A stretch of 42,240 nt of DNA from Oscillospiraceae bacterium (GTDB lineage Bacteria; Bacillota; Clostridia; Oscillospirales; Oscillospiraceae), in assembly GCA_021202845.1 (NCBI GenBank), contig JAJQCF010000004.1, positions 1-42,240 of the forward strand. Direction: 5' to 3'. Below the pieces are notes generated by a model, which saw only the letters and a list, made by a program, of their open reading frames with translations, was not told the DNA's origin and made no database searches. Positions within the stretch are counted from its first letter, which is position 1. Each line of letters opens with the position of its first letter. Both the position numbers and the translations under genes were made by a program. Shown in pieces: positions 32,508 to 40,476 of the stretch.

Positions 32508-33521
32508 ATGGGCAACAGCTACGGAACGCTTTTTCGCTTTACCATATTCGGCCAGTCCCACGCTCCGGCAATCGGCGTCACAATGGAGGGGCTGCCCTCC
32601 GGCCTGAAAATCGACATGGAGGAGCTGCAGCGCTTTCTTGACCGCCGCGCCCCCGGGCAGAGCAAGCTGACAACCTCACGCCGCGAGGCGGACGCGCCGG
32701 AGTTCGTGGCGGGTCTGCATGACGGCGTGACCTGCGGCGCGCCCGTGACGGCCATTATCCGCAACACAAATACGCGCTCGGCGGACTACGAGTATATGCG
32801 CTATATCCCCCGCCCGATGCACGCGGACTACCCCGCAATGGTGAAGTACGGCGCCGAGGCGCGCGACTTCTCCGGCGGCGGGCAGTTTTCCGGACGCTTG
32901 ACGGCGCCGCTGTGCATAGCGGGCGGCGTGTGCAAGCAGGTTTTGACAAAGCGCGGCATAGAGATTACCGCGCGCATTGCCGCCATAGGCGGCGAGACGG
33001 ATGATAGCGCGATGACTGCCGCCGTGGAGAGTGCGCGCCGCTTGGGCGACTCGGTGGGCGGCGTTATCGAGTGTACAGCGACGGGACTGCCCGTCGGCGT
33101 GGGCGAGCCTATGTTCGGCGGGCTGGAGAGCCGCATTTCCGCCGCCGTTTTCGGCATACCCGCCGTCAAGGGCATTGAGTTCGGAGCGGGCTTTGCCGCC
33201 GCGGGTATGCGCGGCAGCGAGCACAACGACCCCTTTGCGGTCGAAAACGGAAAGATTGTTACCAAAACGAACAACCACGGCGGCATTTTGGGCGGTATCT
33301 CCACGGGTATGCCGCTCGTGCTGCGCGCGGCGTTCAAGCCCACGCCGTCCATCGCGCAGGAGCAGGAGAGCGTGGACATTCGCACGCTTGAGCCGCAGAG
33401 GCTGAAAATCCGCGGGCGGCACGACCCCTGCGTCGTTTTGCGCGCCGTGCCCTGCGTGGAGGCGGCTGTTGCCGCTGCAATATACGACGCCATTTTGGAG
33501 GCTGAGGCATACAATGGATAA
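32508..33521 (+). CDS. aroC: Chorismate synthase
   Basis: 337 residues. FMN-dependent removal of phosphate from EPSP to give chorismate. Motifs: GNSYGTLFRFTIFGQSHAPAIG, LDRRAPGQSKLTTSRREAD, IRNTNTRSADYEYM, PRPMHADYPAMVKYG, RDFSGGGQFSGRLTAP, NNHGGILGGISTGMPL and GRHDPCVVLRAVPCVEA. Nine bases separate it from aroA. The end overlaps the start of the fused aroEK gene by eight bases. Confidence 0.97.
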   Translation: MGNSYGTLFRFTIFGQSHAPAIGVTMEGLPSGLKIDMEELQRFLDRRAPGQSKLTTSRREADAPEFVAGLHDGVTCGAPVTAIIRNTNTRSADYEYMRYIPRPMHADYPAMVKYGAEARDFSGGGQFSGRLTAPLCIAGGVCKQVLTKRGIEITARIAAIGGETDDSAMTAAVESARRLGDSVGGVIECTATGLPVGVGEPMFGGLESRISAAVFGIPAVKGIEFGAGFAAAGMRGSEHNDPFAVENGKIVTKTNNHGGILGGISTGMPLVLRAAFKPTPSIAQEQESVDIRTLEPQRLKIRGRHDPCVVLRAVPCVEAAVAAAIYDAILEAEAYNG

Positions 33522-34737
33522 ATACGCTCTTATCGGCGAGCATCTGGGTCACAGTTATTCGCCCCAGATACACGCCATGCTCTACGAAAACGAGTATACG
33601 CTGCGCGAGGTTCCGGCGGACGGTCTGGCGGAGTTTTTGCAGACCACGGATTGCGCGGCCATGAACGTCACCATTCCCTACAAAAAAGCCGTGATACCCT
33701 TCTGCACGGAGCTGGACGCCGTCGCGGGGCGCATTGGCAGCGTGAACACGCTCGTGCGCCGCGCGGACGGGTGGCACGGCTACAACACCGATTTCGCGGG
33801 CTTTGAATATATGCTCCGCTCCGCCGGGGTGTCGCCGAAGGGCAAAAAGTGCGTCGTGTTCGGCTCCGGCGGCGCTTCGCTGACCGTGCAGACCGTTTTA
33901 ACGGACTTGGGCGCGGCGGAGATTATCGTCGTGTCGCGCTCGGGTGAGAATAACTACGGCAACCTCAGCCGCCACGCGGACGCGGCCATATTAGTGAACG
34001 CCACGCCCGTGGGAATGTACCCCAACACCGGCGCGGCGGCGGGAGACATAAGCGCGCTGCCGAAGCTGGAGGCTGTGTTCGACCTTGTATATAACCCCGC
34101 GCGGACGCAGCTGCTGCTGGACGCGGAGGCGCGGGGCATAAAGGCCGTCAACGGGCTGAGTATGCTCTCCGCGCAGGGCGTGAGGAGCGCGGAGCATTTT
34201 TCCGGACTGCGCTTTGACGACGCAAAGATTGCCGAAATAACCGCGGCGCTGAGCCGACAGATGCAGAATATTATTCTTATCGGTATGCCCGGGTGCGGCA
34301 AGACAACCGTCGGGCGCGCTCTGGCCTCGGCGCTGGGGCGGGAGATGGCCGACGCCGACGACGAGATAACAAAGCGCGCTGGCAAAACGGTGCCGGAGAT
34401 TTTCGCCGAGGGCGGCGAGGCGCTGTTCCGCAAATTGGAAACGCAGATGCTAACGGAGCTGGGCAAGCGCTCCGGCCTTGTTATAGCCACGGGCGGCGGC
34501 TGCGTGACGCGCGGCGAGAACTACCCCCTGCTGCACCAAAACGGCGTCATAGTCTGGCTGCGCCGCGCTCTGGACGAGCTGCCGCGCGACGGCAGACCGC
34601 TGTCGCAGGCTCACGCGCCGGAGGAGCTTTGGCGCGAGCGGCGGGATAAATACGCCGCCTTTGCCGACATAAGCGTTGACAGCGCCGGCTCAGCGGCGGA
34701 GACGGCGGAAAAAGTGAAGGAGGCGCTTGAGAAGTGA
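33514..34737 (+). CDS. aroEK: Shikimate dehydrogenase-shikimate kinase fusion
   Basis: 407 residues carrying two successive pathway steps. Residues 1 to about 248 are shikimate dehydrogenase: GHSYSP (12-17), NVTIPYKK with the catalytic Lys57, YNTDFAG (Asp93), dinucleotide loop GSGGAS, NATPVGM. From about 252 it is shikimate kinase: P-loop GMPGCGKTT (257-265), ADADDEI, GEALFRKLE, ATGGGCVTR and LPRDGRPL. Together they convert 3-dehydroshikimate to shikimate 3-phosphate. The ATG at 33514 has GGAGG upstream within aroC; an earlier in-frame ATG has none. The aroQ start overlaps its stop. Confidence 0.95.
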   Translation: MDKYALIGEHLGHSYSPQIHAMLYENEYTLREVPADGLAEFLQTTDCAAMNVTIPYKKAVIPFCTELDAVAGRIGSVNTLVRRADGWHGYNTDFAGFEYMLRSAGVSPKGKKCVVFGSGGASLTVQTVLTDLGAAEIIVVSRSGENNYGNLSRHADAAILVNATPVGMYPNTGAAAGDISALPKLEAVFDLVYNPARTQLLLDAEARGIKAVNGLSMLSAQGVRSAEHFSGLRFDDAKIAEITAALSRQMQNIILIGMPGCGKTTVGRALASALGREMADADDEITKRAGKTVPEIFAEGGEALFRKLETQMLTELGKRSGLVIATGGGCVTRGENYPLLHQNGVIVWLRRALDELPRDGRPLSQAHAPEELWRERRDKYAAFADISVDSAGSAAETAEKVKEALEK

Positions 34738-35180
34738 AAATTCTTGTTATAAACGGGCCGAACCTCAATATGCTGGGCGTGCGCGAGCCCGACATCTACG
34801 GCCGCGAGGACTACAGCGCGCTGTGCGCCGTGGCGGAGCGGGCCTGCGCCGCGCGCGGAGCGGAGTGCGAGGTGTGGCAGTCCAACCACGAGGGCGACAT
34901 TGTGGACAAGATTCAGTCCGCTTACGGCACTGCCGACGGCATTGTCATCAACCCCGCCGCCTACACCCACACGAGCGTCGCCATTTTGGACGCGCTCAAG
35001 GCCGTGGCGCTGCCAGCGGTGGAAATTCACATATCCGATGTAAACGCCCGTGAGCCGTTCCGTCAGCTCTCCTACGCGGGAATGGCCTGCATAAAGACAT
35101 TCGCGGGCTTCGGGCTGGACGGCTACCGTCTGGCCGTGGACTATCTGATTGACTATATAAAAGAAAGTGAGGAAAAATAA
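34734..35180 (+). CDS. aroQ: 3-Dehydroquinate dehydratase, type II
   Basis: 148 residues, the dodecameric type II enzyme that removes water from 3-dehydroquinate. ILVINGPNLNMLGVREPDIYG holds the catalytic Tyr (22), with NPAAYTHTSVAILDAL and EIHISDVNAREPFRQLSY following. In the last block the common H-x-S-N reads H-I-S-D, with the catalytic His kept. The start is GTG, overlapping the aroEK stop (GTGA), so translation is coupled. Confidence 0.93.
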   Translation: MKILVINGPNLNMLGVREPDIYGREDYSALCAVAERACAARGAECEVWQSNHEGDIVDKIQSAYGTADGIVINPAAYTHTSVAILDALKAVALPAVEIHISDVNAREPFRQLSYAGMACIKTFAGFGLDGYRLAVDYLIDYIKESEEK

Positions 35181-35182
35181 CA

Positions 35183-36376
35183 ATGGTGTTACCTGAGAGT
35201 ACGGTAAAGCTGGGAACAAGCAAGAGCTGCATACGCGAGCTGGCGGCTTACGGGGCCGTGAGGAAGGCGGAGATTGGCGCGGAGAACGTGTTCGACTTCA
35301 GCCTTGGCAACCCCAGCATACCCGCGCCTGACTGCGTGAACGAGACTATTGCCGAGCTGCTCAAGGGCGACAGCGTCGAGCTTCACGGCTACACGAGCGC
35401 GGCGGGCAACGACAGCTTGAGAAAAGCTATTGCTGACGACCTCAACGCGCGCTTTGGCACGCACATGGAGGCGGGGCTTATATTCGTGACCGTCGGCTGC
35501 GCGGGCGCGCTGGCCATCAGCTTCAAGGCCACGCTGCTGCCCGGCGACGAGGTTGTGGCGCTGGCGCCGTTTTTCCCTGAATATAAGGTCTATGTGGAAA
35601 ATGCGGGCGGCACGCTTGTGACCGTGCAGCCGCGCGAGGGAGATTTCCAGCTCAATCTTGAGGGGCTGGAGGCGGCCGTGACCGAGCGCACGAAGGCCGT
35701 GATTATTAACTCCCCCAATAACCCCTCCGGCGTTATCCTCTCCGCGGAGAGCTTGACAGAGCTGGCGCAGGTGCTGCACACCGCGGAAGCAAAGTACGGA
35801 CACGAAATTTTCCTCATCTGCGACGAGCCCTACCGCGAGCTGGCCTACGACGGTCAGGAGGTGCCGTGCGTGTTCCACTTCTACGAGAACACCATTCTCT
35901 GCTACTCGTTCAGCAAGTCCATGTCCCTGCCGGGCGAGCGCATAGGCTACATCGCCGTCAATGACCGTATGCCGGAGCGCAGCTTGGTATTCACGTCCAT
36001 ACAGGGCGCGGCGCGCTCGCTGGGCTACGTCAACGCGCCCAGCCTGATGCAGCGCGTTATAGAAAAGTGCCTCGGCGCGACGAGCGACGTTTCCAAGTAT
36101 AAAGAAAACCGCGACCTGCTCGTGGACGGGCTGCGCGCAATGGGCTACCAGTGCGTCAAGCCGGACGGCGCTTTTTACCTCTTTGTCAAGTCGCCCATTC
36201 CCGACGCCAACGTGTTTTCCGAGCACGCGAAGAAGTATGAGCTGCTGCTGGTGCCCAGCGACGACTTCGGCTGCCCGGGCTACGTGCGCATTGCCTACTG
36301 CGTGAGCCGCGACATGATTGAGCGCGCGATGCCCCACTTCAAGCAGCTGGCGATTGAATACGGGCTGACGAAGTGA
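35183..36376 (+). CDS. PLP-dependent aminotransferase, class I/II
   Basis: 397 residues of the aspartate aminotransferase fold. Seen: FDFSLGNPSIPAP, INSPNNPSGV (176-183), LICDEPYRELAYDG (Asp214), and the PLP Schiff-base lysine in SFSKSMSLPGERIGY (Lys245). It begins two bases after aroQ as the last tightly packed gene of the aromatic operon. From that position I infer that it transaminates 4-hydroxyphenylpyruvate and phenylpyruvate to Tyr and Phe, or acts on prephenate. Sequence alone does not exclude an aspartate or alanine aminotransferase. Confidence 0.9.
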   Translation: MVLPESTVKLGTSKSCIRELAAYGAVRKAEIGAENVFDFSLGNPSIPAPDCVNETIAELLKGDSVELHGYTSAAGNDSLRKAIADDLNARFGTHMEAGLIFVTVGCAGALAISFKATLLPGDEVVALAPFFPEYKVYVENAGGTLVTVQPREGDFQLNLEGLEAAVTERTKAVIINSPNNPSGVILSAESLTELAQVLHTAEAKYGHEIFLICDEPYRELAYDGQEVPCVFHFYENTILCYSFSKSMSLPGERIGYIAVNDRMPERSLVFTSIQGAARSLGYVNAPSLMQRVIEKCLGATSDVSKYKENRDLLVDGLRAMGYQCVKPDGAFYLFVKSPIPDANVFSEHAKKYELLLVPSDDFGCPGYVRIAYCVSRDMIERAMPHFKQLAIEYGLTK

Positions 36377-36415
36377 TTTTATAAAATAAATTATTACAGG
36401 AGGCGTTTTACAAAG

Positions 36416-37405
36416 GTGAAGGTTGCTGTTATGACCTCGCGCGAGAGATACGAGCGCTTTTCCGACCCCGCGCAGATGCCGCAGGGTACGGAGAGCATAT
36501 TCCTCGGCATGAGCTACACCGCGGACGATGTGCGCGAAAAGTGCTCCGAGGCCGAGTACGCCATTGTCGATGCGGTCGGAGAGCTGACGGCGGAGATGAT
36601 TGACGCCATGCCGAAGCTGAAGATGATACACTCCGAGGGCGTGGGCTACAACAGAATTGACACCGCCGCTGCCGCCGCGCGGGGCATACCCGTGTGCAAC
36701 AACCGCGGGGTGAACGCCGGACCCGTGGCGGAGCAGGCCGTTATGCTCATGCTCTGCTGTCTGCGCCGCTTTTTGGAGGGCGACCGGCTTGTGCGCGAGG
36801 GCAGGCAGGGCGAGACTAAAAGCCGCTTCATCATGGAGGGGCTGAACGACCTCAGCCGCCGCCACGTGGGCATAGTCGGCCTCGGTGCAATCGGCACGGA
36901 GCTGGCCAAGCGCCTGCGCCCGTTCGGCTGCCGCGTCAGCTACACCTCCCGCCGCCGCGCTCCGGCGGAGCGAGAGCGTGAGCTGGGGGTTGATTACATG
37001 ACGCAGGAGCAGCTTTTTGCCGAGTGCGATATAATCTCCCTCAACTGCCCCGTGACGCCGGAGACGGAGGGCATGATTGACCTTTCGGCGCTCAGGCGCA
37101 TGAAGCCGGAGACAATATTGATAAACACGGCACGCGGCGCGCTTGTCCGCGACGCTGACTTGGCGGAGGCCATACGCAGCGGCATAATATACGGCGCGGG
37201 GCTGGACACGCTTGACCCCGAACCCGTACCGGCGGACGACCCATTGCTTCTGCTGCCCGCCCCGTGGAACGAGCGCGTAGCCCTCTCTCCGCACATAGGC
37301 GGCACAACGCTCTCGGTTTTCCGCGACTCTTACGTCAACATCTGGGACGCCATAAACGCAACAGAATCCGGCGCCCGCCCCGCCAACATAGTCAACGGCC
37401 TGTAA
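36416..37405 (+). CDS. D-2-hydroxyacid dehydrogenase family protein
   Basis: 329 residues. NAD-binding GIVGLGAIGTELAKRL, then the catalytic Arg in INTARGALVRD and the catalytic His in ALSPHIGGTT; the N-terminal catalytic half has HSEGVGYNRIDTAAAAARGIPVCN. The family includes phosphoglycerate, hydroxypyruvate and aryl-lactate dehydrogenases, and I cannot choose among them. The start is GTG, with AGGAGG 12 bases upstream. It lies 39 bases after the aminotransferase without an intervening terminator, so it is probably the last gene of the aromatic operon. An aryl-pyruvate substrate is a guess from context. Confidence 0.88.
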   Translation: MKVAVMTSRERYERFSDPAQMPQGTESIFLGMSYTADDVREKCSEAEYAIVDAVGELTAEMIDAMPKLKMIHSEGVGYNRIDTAAAAARGIPVCNNRGVNAGPVAEQAVMLMLCCLRRFLEGDRLVREGRQGETKSRFIMEGLNDLSRRHVGIVGLGAIGTELAKRLRPFGCRVSYTSRRRAPAERERELGVDYMTQEQLFAECDIISLNCPVTPETEGMIDLSALRRMKPETILINTARGALVRDADLAEAIRSGIIYGAGLDTLDPEPVPADDPLLLLPAPWNERVALSPHIGGTTLSVFRDSYVNIWDAINATESGARPANIVNGL

Positions 37406-37430
37406 AAGTGCCGACGGCGGACAGAAAATA

Positions 37431-37479
37431 AAACGCTTCTCCGCGCACAGCTTTTTGCAGCGCGGGAGAGGCGTTTTTT
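37431..37479. terminator. Terminator of the aromatic operon
   Basis: Arms AACGCTTCTCCGCGC (37432-37446) and GCGCGGGAGAGGCGTT (37460-37475) with one bulge, then six T on the plus strand. The minus strand also has a T-rich tail, so it can serve the converging hepT. Confidence 0.88.
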
Positions 37480-37496
37480 ACTTACTTATAAGTTTT

Positions 37497-37845
37497 TTAT
37501 GTTAGGTGGGATAAAAGGAAAGTGACATTTTGCGCAAAGGTGGGGAGCTCGTCAAAGACAACTTCGACAATTATGCTCCAATTTGTGCCTTCGTAGTTGT
37601 GTACAAGGCGGTGGCGCAGACCGGAAATCATACTCCACGGAATTTCCGAGTGTTCGTGTTTGAAGTCATCAGAGAGCAGATATACATGCTCGCCAATATT
37701 ATAAAGCGGGGGTTGTTACAGCCCATTGAACTATATAATCGTCCATTAGGGTTTGACGGGTAATATGCTTTTCACTAAGGAAGTCCAACAGCTTTTCGCA
37801 GTAATCTGCAATTTTCTCCAACCGCTGTTTATCCGAGTATTTCAT
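37497..37845 (-). pseudogene. hepT: HEPN toxin HepT, frameshifted
   Basis: On the minus strand the first frame runs from ATG (37845-37843) for 46 sensible codons (MKYSDKQRLEKIADYCEKLL onward, to QWAVTTP). After five C (37712-37708) it meets a stop within a few codons. The next frame then continues as LYNIGEHVYLLSDDF to the TAA at 37499-37497. Removing one C would give a normal 115-residue HepT. The second part holds the HEPN ribonuclease motif R-x4-H-x-Y as RHRLVHNY, whose Tyr is the residue modified by the partner antitoxin in studied systems. The start overlaps the mntA stop (ATGA). It may be a true loss, a phase-variable tract or an assembly error. Confidence 0.8.
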
Positions 37846-38138
37846 GCTATTTCCAGCCCCTCCTGCATTACGGTGTCGTGAAAGGCGGAGAGGGGGTCGA
37901 GTTCGCGGATTTCGTAGACATCGACCTTGGTGTTCAGCGCCGCGCGCAAATCTTCGGACAGGGCGAAAATTTGCGTGGCGCGGAAGCCGCTGCCGCCGAA
38001 AATAAGCAGGTCAACGTCGCTTTGCGCGGTGGCCTCGCCTCTGGCGTAGGAGCCGAACAGAATGACGCGCTGCACACCGTAGCGCCACGCAATGGGAGCG
38101 ATGATGCTCCGCAGCTCGTCTATATTATAAGGCAGCAC
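37842..38138 (-). CDS. mntA: MNT-family antitoxin nucleotidyltransferase
   Basis: 98 residues from a GTG start; a longer version would begin at a TTG (38186-38184). The GTG is preferred because AGGAGGGAGG lies eight bases before it. It carries the minimal nucleotidyltransferase motif G-S-x10-D-x-D in LFGSYARGEATAQSDVDLLI. In HepT-MntA systems this enzyme adds AMP to a Tyr of HepT and so disarms it. Here it precedes hepT, overlapping by ATGA. An intact antitoxin beside a frameshifted toxin is a typical decay stage. Confidence 0.88.
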   Translation of the reverse strand: MLPYNIDELRSIIAPIAWRYGVQRVILFGSYARGEATAQSDVDLLIFGGSGFRATQIFALSEDLRAALNTKVDVYEIRELDPLSAFHDTVMQEGLEIA

Positions 38139-38172
38139 GGCGGCGACCTCCCTCCTGCGTTTGATTATTGAT

Positions 38173-38196
38173 ATTATATCACTCAATGGGTGATAT
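38173..38196 (-). promoter_or_regulatory. Promoter region with operator-like inverted repeat upstream of mntA
   Basis: TATAAT on the minus strand (38178-38173) overlaps one arm of the inverted repeat ATATCAC/GTGATAT (38176-38182 and 38190-38196, seven-base loop). A weak TTTCAA lies 17 bases upstream of the -10. Autoregulation by the antitoxin or complex would fit; this is inference. Confidence 0.45.
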
Positions 38197-38221
38197 TGAA
38201 AGCTCTTTTTTCACCCCGCCG

Positions 38222-39319
38222 TTATCTGCGCAAACGTGAAATCAGGCCGGTTAGGGGCATTAAGATAAATACGAACAGCGCGTTGAGGGCGGGGATTAGG
38301 CGCAGGCTGTAAAAGTCCATGTCCTGAGATAAGGGCGCTATCGTCAGTGCCGCCGCCAGCGACGCCGCCGCGCACACGAGGGTCAGCCAGCGGCCGTTTT
38401 TCAGCGGCAGCAGACGCTTTTCCTCGCTCTCTCCGCTCATGCCGAAGCACAGCGCCGCCGCGCGCGAGGCCGTGGCGAGCAGCACCGCGTACAGAACGAA
38501 GTCCGAAAACACCCACAGCGCAATGGCGAGCGCCTCGATGTGCTCCACGGAGTCCAATATTGTGGTGTTGAGCACGGCGTCGAAAAACGGGTACTTGAAC
38601 GTACCGCCCAGCGCAGGGCCAAACGTGCCCAGCACGATGAGTATGGACACCTCCAGCACCGCCGCCACGGAGAGCGCCCAGAAAAGGCCGCCGCGCCGCA
38701 GCGGTTTTTCGCTCGTGCGGTCGCCCCAGAAGCACAGCACCGCCGGTACGGTGGCCGCGCTCAGCATTCCCCACGACGAGCGCAGTGCGGGCAGCACTTG
38801 GGCGCTCGACACGCCGAGTATGCCCGTCAGGTTGAAGTCGAAAACCGCGAAAATGAGCAGCAGAGCGAACACACAGAGCATGACGGGGCGGAATATCATG
38901 GCCGAGCGTCCCAGCGGCCTCATGCCGCCCAGCGCCGCGGGCAGGCACGTCAGCGCCATTGTCACGACGAGGAACGGGTAGCGCGAGGCGGGGTAAATGG
39001 TGGCGATGAAGCGCTCCGCGCCGGAGCGCAGCACAAAGCCCGCGTGACATACCATCCAGAGCGCGTAGAGCAGCATGACCGCGCCGCCCAAATATTTGCC
39101 CCACGCCCTGCGCAGCGCCGCGGCGTAGCCCTCGGGGAAAAAACCGCGCCAGAGCAGGAACAGCAGCGCCACGGCCAAGCCAGCGATAAGCGGCGAGAGC
39201 CAAGCCGCGCCGCCCGTCTGCTCCAGCCACACGCGCGGCTGGGAGTGCATGAGCGGCGAGAGCACCATCATAAACGCTATGGCGGAGAGCTGGCGGTGAC
39301 TTATAGTGTTATTTTCCAA
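38222..39319 (-). CDS. gerAB: Spore germination receptor permease subunit (GerAB type)
   Basis: 365 residues with about ten membrane helices, of the amino acid permease-like endospore germination family. The start ISHRQLSAIAFMMVLSP is typical, as are the helix patterns through HAGFVLRSGAERFI and ALWVFSDFVLYAVLL. It binds or transmits the germinant signal in the spore inner membrane. The start is a TTG preceded by GGGGCGAG and overlaps the gerC end by 11 bases. Last gene of the operon; no terminator is visible before the mntA promoter region. Confidence 0.92.
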   Translation of the reverse strand: MENNTISHRQLSAIAFMMVLSPLMHSQPRVWLEQTGGAAWLSPLIAGLAVALLFLLWRGFFPEGYAAALRRAWGKYLGGAVMLLYALWMVCHAGFVLRSGAERFIATIYPASRYPFLVVTMALTCLPAALGGMRPLGRSAMIFRPVMLCVFALLLIFAVFDFNLTGILGVSSAQVLPALRSSWGMLSAATVPAVLCFWGDRTSEKPLRRGGLFWALSVAAVLEVSILIVLGTFGPALGGTFKYPFFDAVLNTTILDSVEHIEALAIALWVFSDFVLYAVLLATASRAAALCFGMSGESEEKRLLPLKNGRWLTLVCAAASLAAALTIAPLSQDMDFYSLRLIPALNALFVFILMPLTGLISRLRR

Positions 39320-40466
39320 GGCCTGTGCTCGCCCCGCTTTCGTCCGTATTTTGCGCGCTGTGCGGAATGTCCGTCGGCTCGACCGCCGCGCTCACGGCAA
39401 GTACCAGCTCCGCGTCGGTCAGCCAAGGCTCCGTCAGCGCGTCAAACTTCTGCGCGCTGTCCGCCCTTATGCTCGCGCCGAGGCCGAGGAAGTCGGCGCC
39501 CAGCTCCTTTTCCAGCGCCAGCACGCGGCTTGCCCGCTCGTAAAGCTCCCGCGTCAGCAGCGCGCCCAGCGCCTCGGGGGCGCTCCCGCCGCTGCCGGCG
39601 CTCTCGGCGAGAACAGCGGCGGCGTCTATGCTTATCTCCACCCGCGCGACTTTGCCGCAGGACCACTGCGGCTTGACGCTGACGTCGGCGCGGCTGAGCA
39701 CCACGACATCCCCGCCGGAGAGCTGAATTTCCGCCAGACCGACGAGACCGGTGAGAATGCAGGCGGCAACGGCGTCGTCGGCGTCGATGTAGTCCGCAAC
39801 CCGCTTGCCCACCAGTACGCCGAAGCCGTCCGGCACGGCGGTCAGCCCCGTCTCGCCCTCGGAGAACACGGAGCCTTCCTCGCTCTCCGCCCGCAGCGCG
39901 CATATCAGCCCCGCGCCGAAGTCAGCCAGCCAGCGTGCCGTCTCGCCGCAGGTGAAGGCGTGGGTGTCGCCGCGGCTGTCCGCGTCGCGCTGCACGGAGT
40001 TCAGGCACTCGGTTATGTCCGTGCTGCTTGTCATCAGTTCCTGCGCTGACGCGCCGCGCAGTACGAACAGCGTGGTGCTCAGGCGCACATCGGCGGCGCT
40101 TTGCACGTAGTCCAGCCAGCGCCCGATGCCCTCCGCTGCGTATTCCTCGCTGAAAACGATGTGGCGGGACTGGGCGTAATAGAGCTGCTGTGCCGTGGTG
40201 TAGTCCTGAAGCGAGGCCATTGCCAGCGTGATGGAGCTATCCTCGCGGCTGAGAACGTCCTCGGATGTGCCGCCCGCGCCCGCGCCGGTGGAGACTGTCA
40301 GGCGCAGGCCGGAGGGGGCGGTGTCCACGCCGAGCGTTTGTATCAGCCGCAGCTGGGCAATCTCGCGGTAGTTGGCCCATATCGTGCCCGCCGCCGAGCA
40401 GCCGCTGAGGCACAGCGCGAGGCATACTATTATTATAATAAAGCTAAAGCTCAATTTGCGTTTCAC
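39309..40466 (-). CDS. gerAC: Spore germination receptor lipoprotein (GerAC type)
   Basis: 385 residues from a GTG start preceded by GAGGCGAG. Signal helix and lipobox LSGC (Cys23). The mature part follows the GerAC pattern: YREIAQLRLIQTLGVDTAPSG, AQSRHIVFSEEYAAEGIGRWLDYV, LSTTLFVLRG, and a C-terminal domain with LTRELYERASRVLALEKELGADFLGLG. It forms the lipoprotein subunit of the receptor on the spore inner membrane. A longer open frame upstream of the GTG overlaps gerA and is not credible. It starts 10 bases after gerA. Confidence 0.93.
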   Translation of the reverse strand: MKRKLSFSFIIIIVCLALCLSGCSAAGTIWANYREIAQLRLIQTLGVDTAPSGLRLTVSTGAGAGGTSEDVLSREDSSITLAMASLQDYTTAQQLYYAQSRHIVFSEEYAAEGIGRWLDYVQSAADVRLSTTLFVLRGASAQELMTSSTDITECLNSVQRDADSRGDTHAFTCGETARWLADFGAGLICALRAESEEGSVFSEGETGLTAVPDGFGVLVGKRVADYIDADDAVAACILTGLVGLAEIQLSGGDVVVLSRADVSVKPQWSCGKVARVEISIDAAAVLAESAGSGGSAPEALGALLTRELYERASRVLALEKELGADFLGLGASIRADSAQKFDALTEPWLTDAELVLAVSAAVEPTDIPHSAQNTDESGASTGLGK

Positions 40467-40476
40467 GGTGCTCGCC

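Noticed and set aside
35189-37294. Long minus-strand open frame opposite the aminotransferase and hydroxyacid dehydrogenase
   Set aside because: Spans two real genes and their spacer, has no recognisable motif, and is explained by codon bias of the plus-strand genes.
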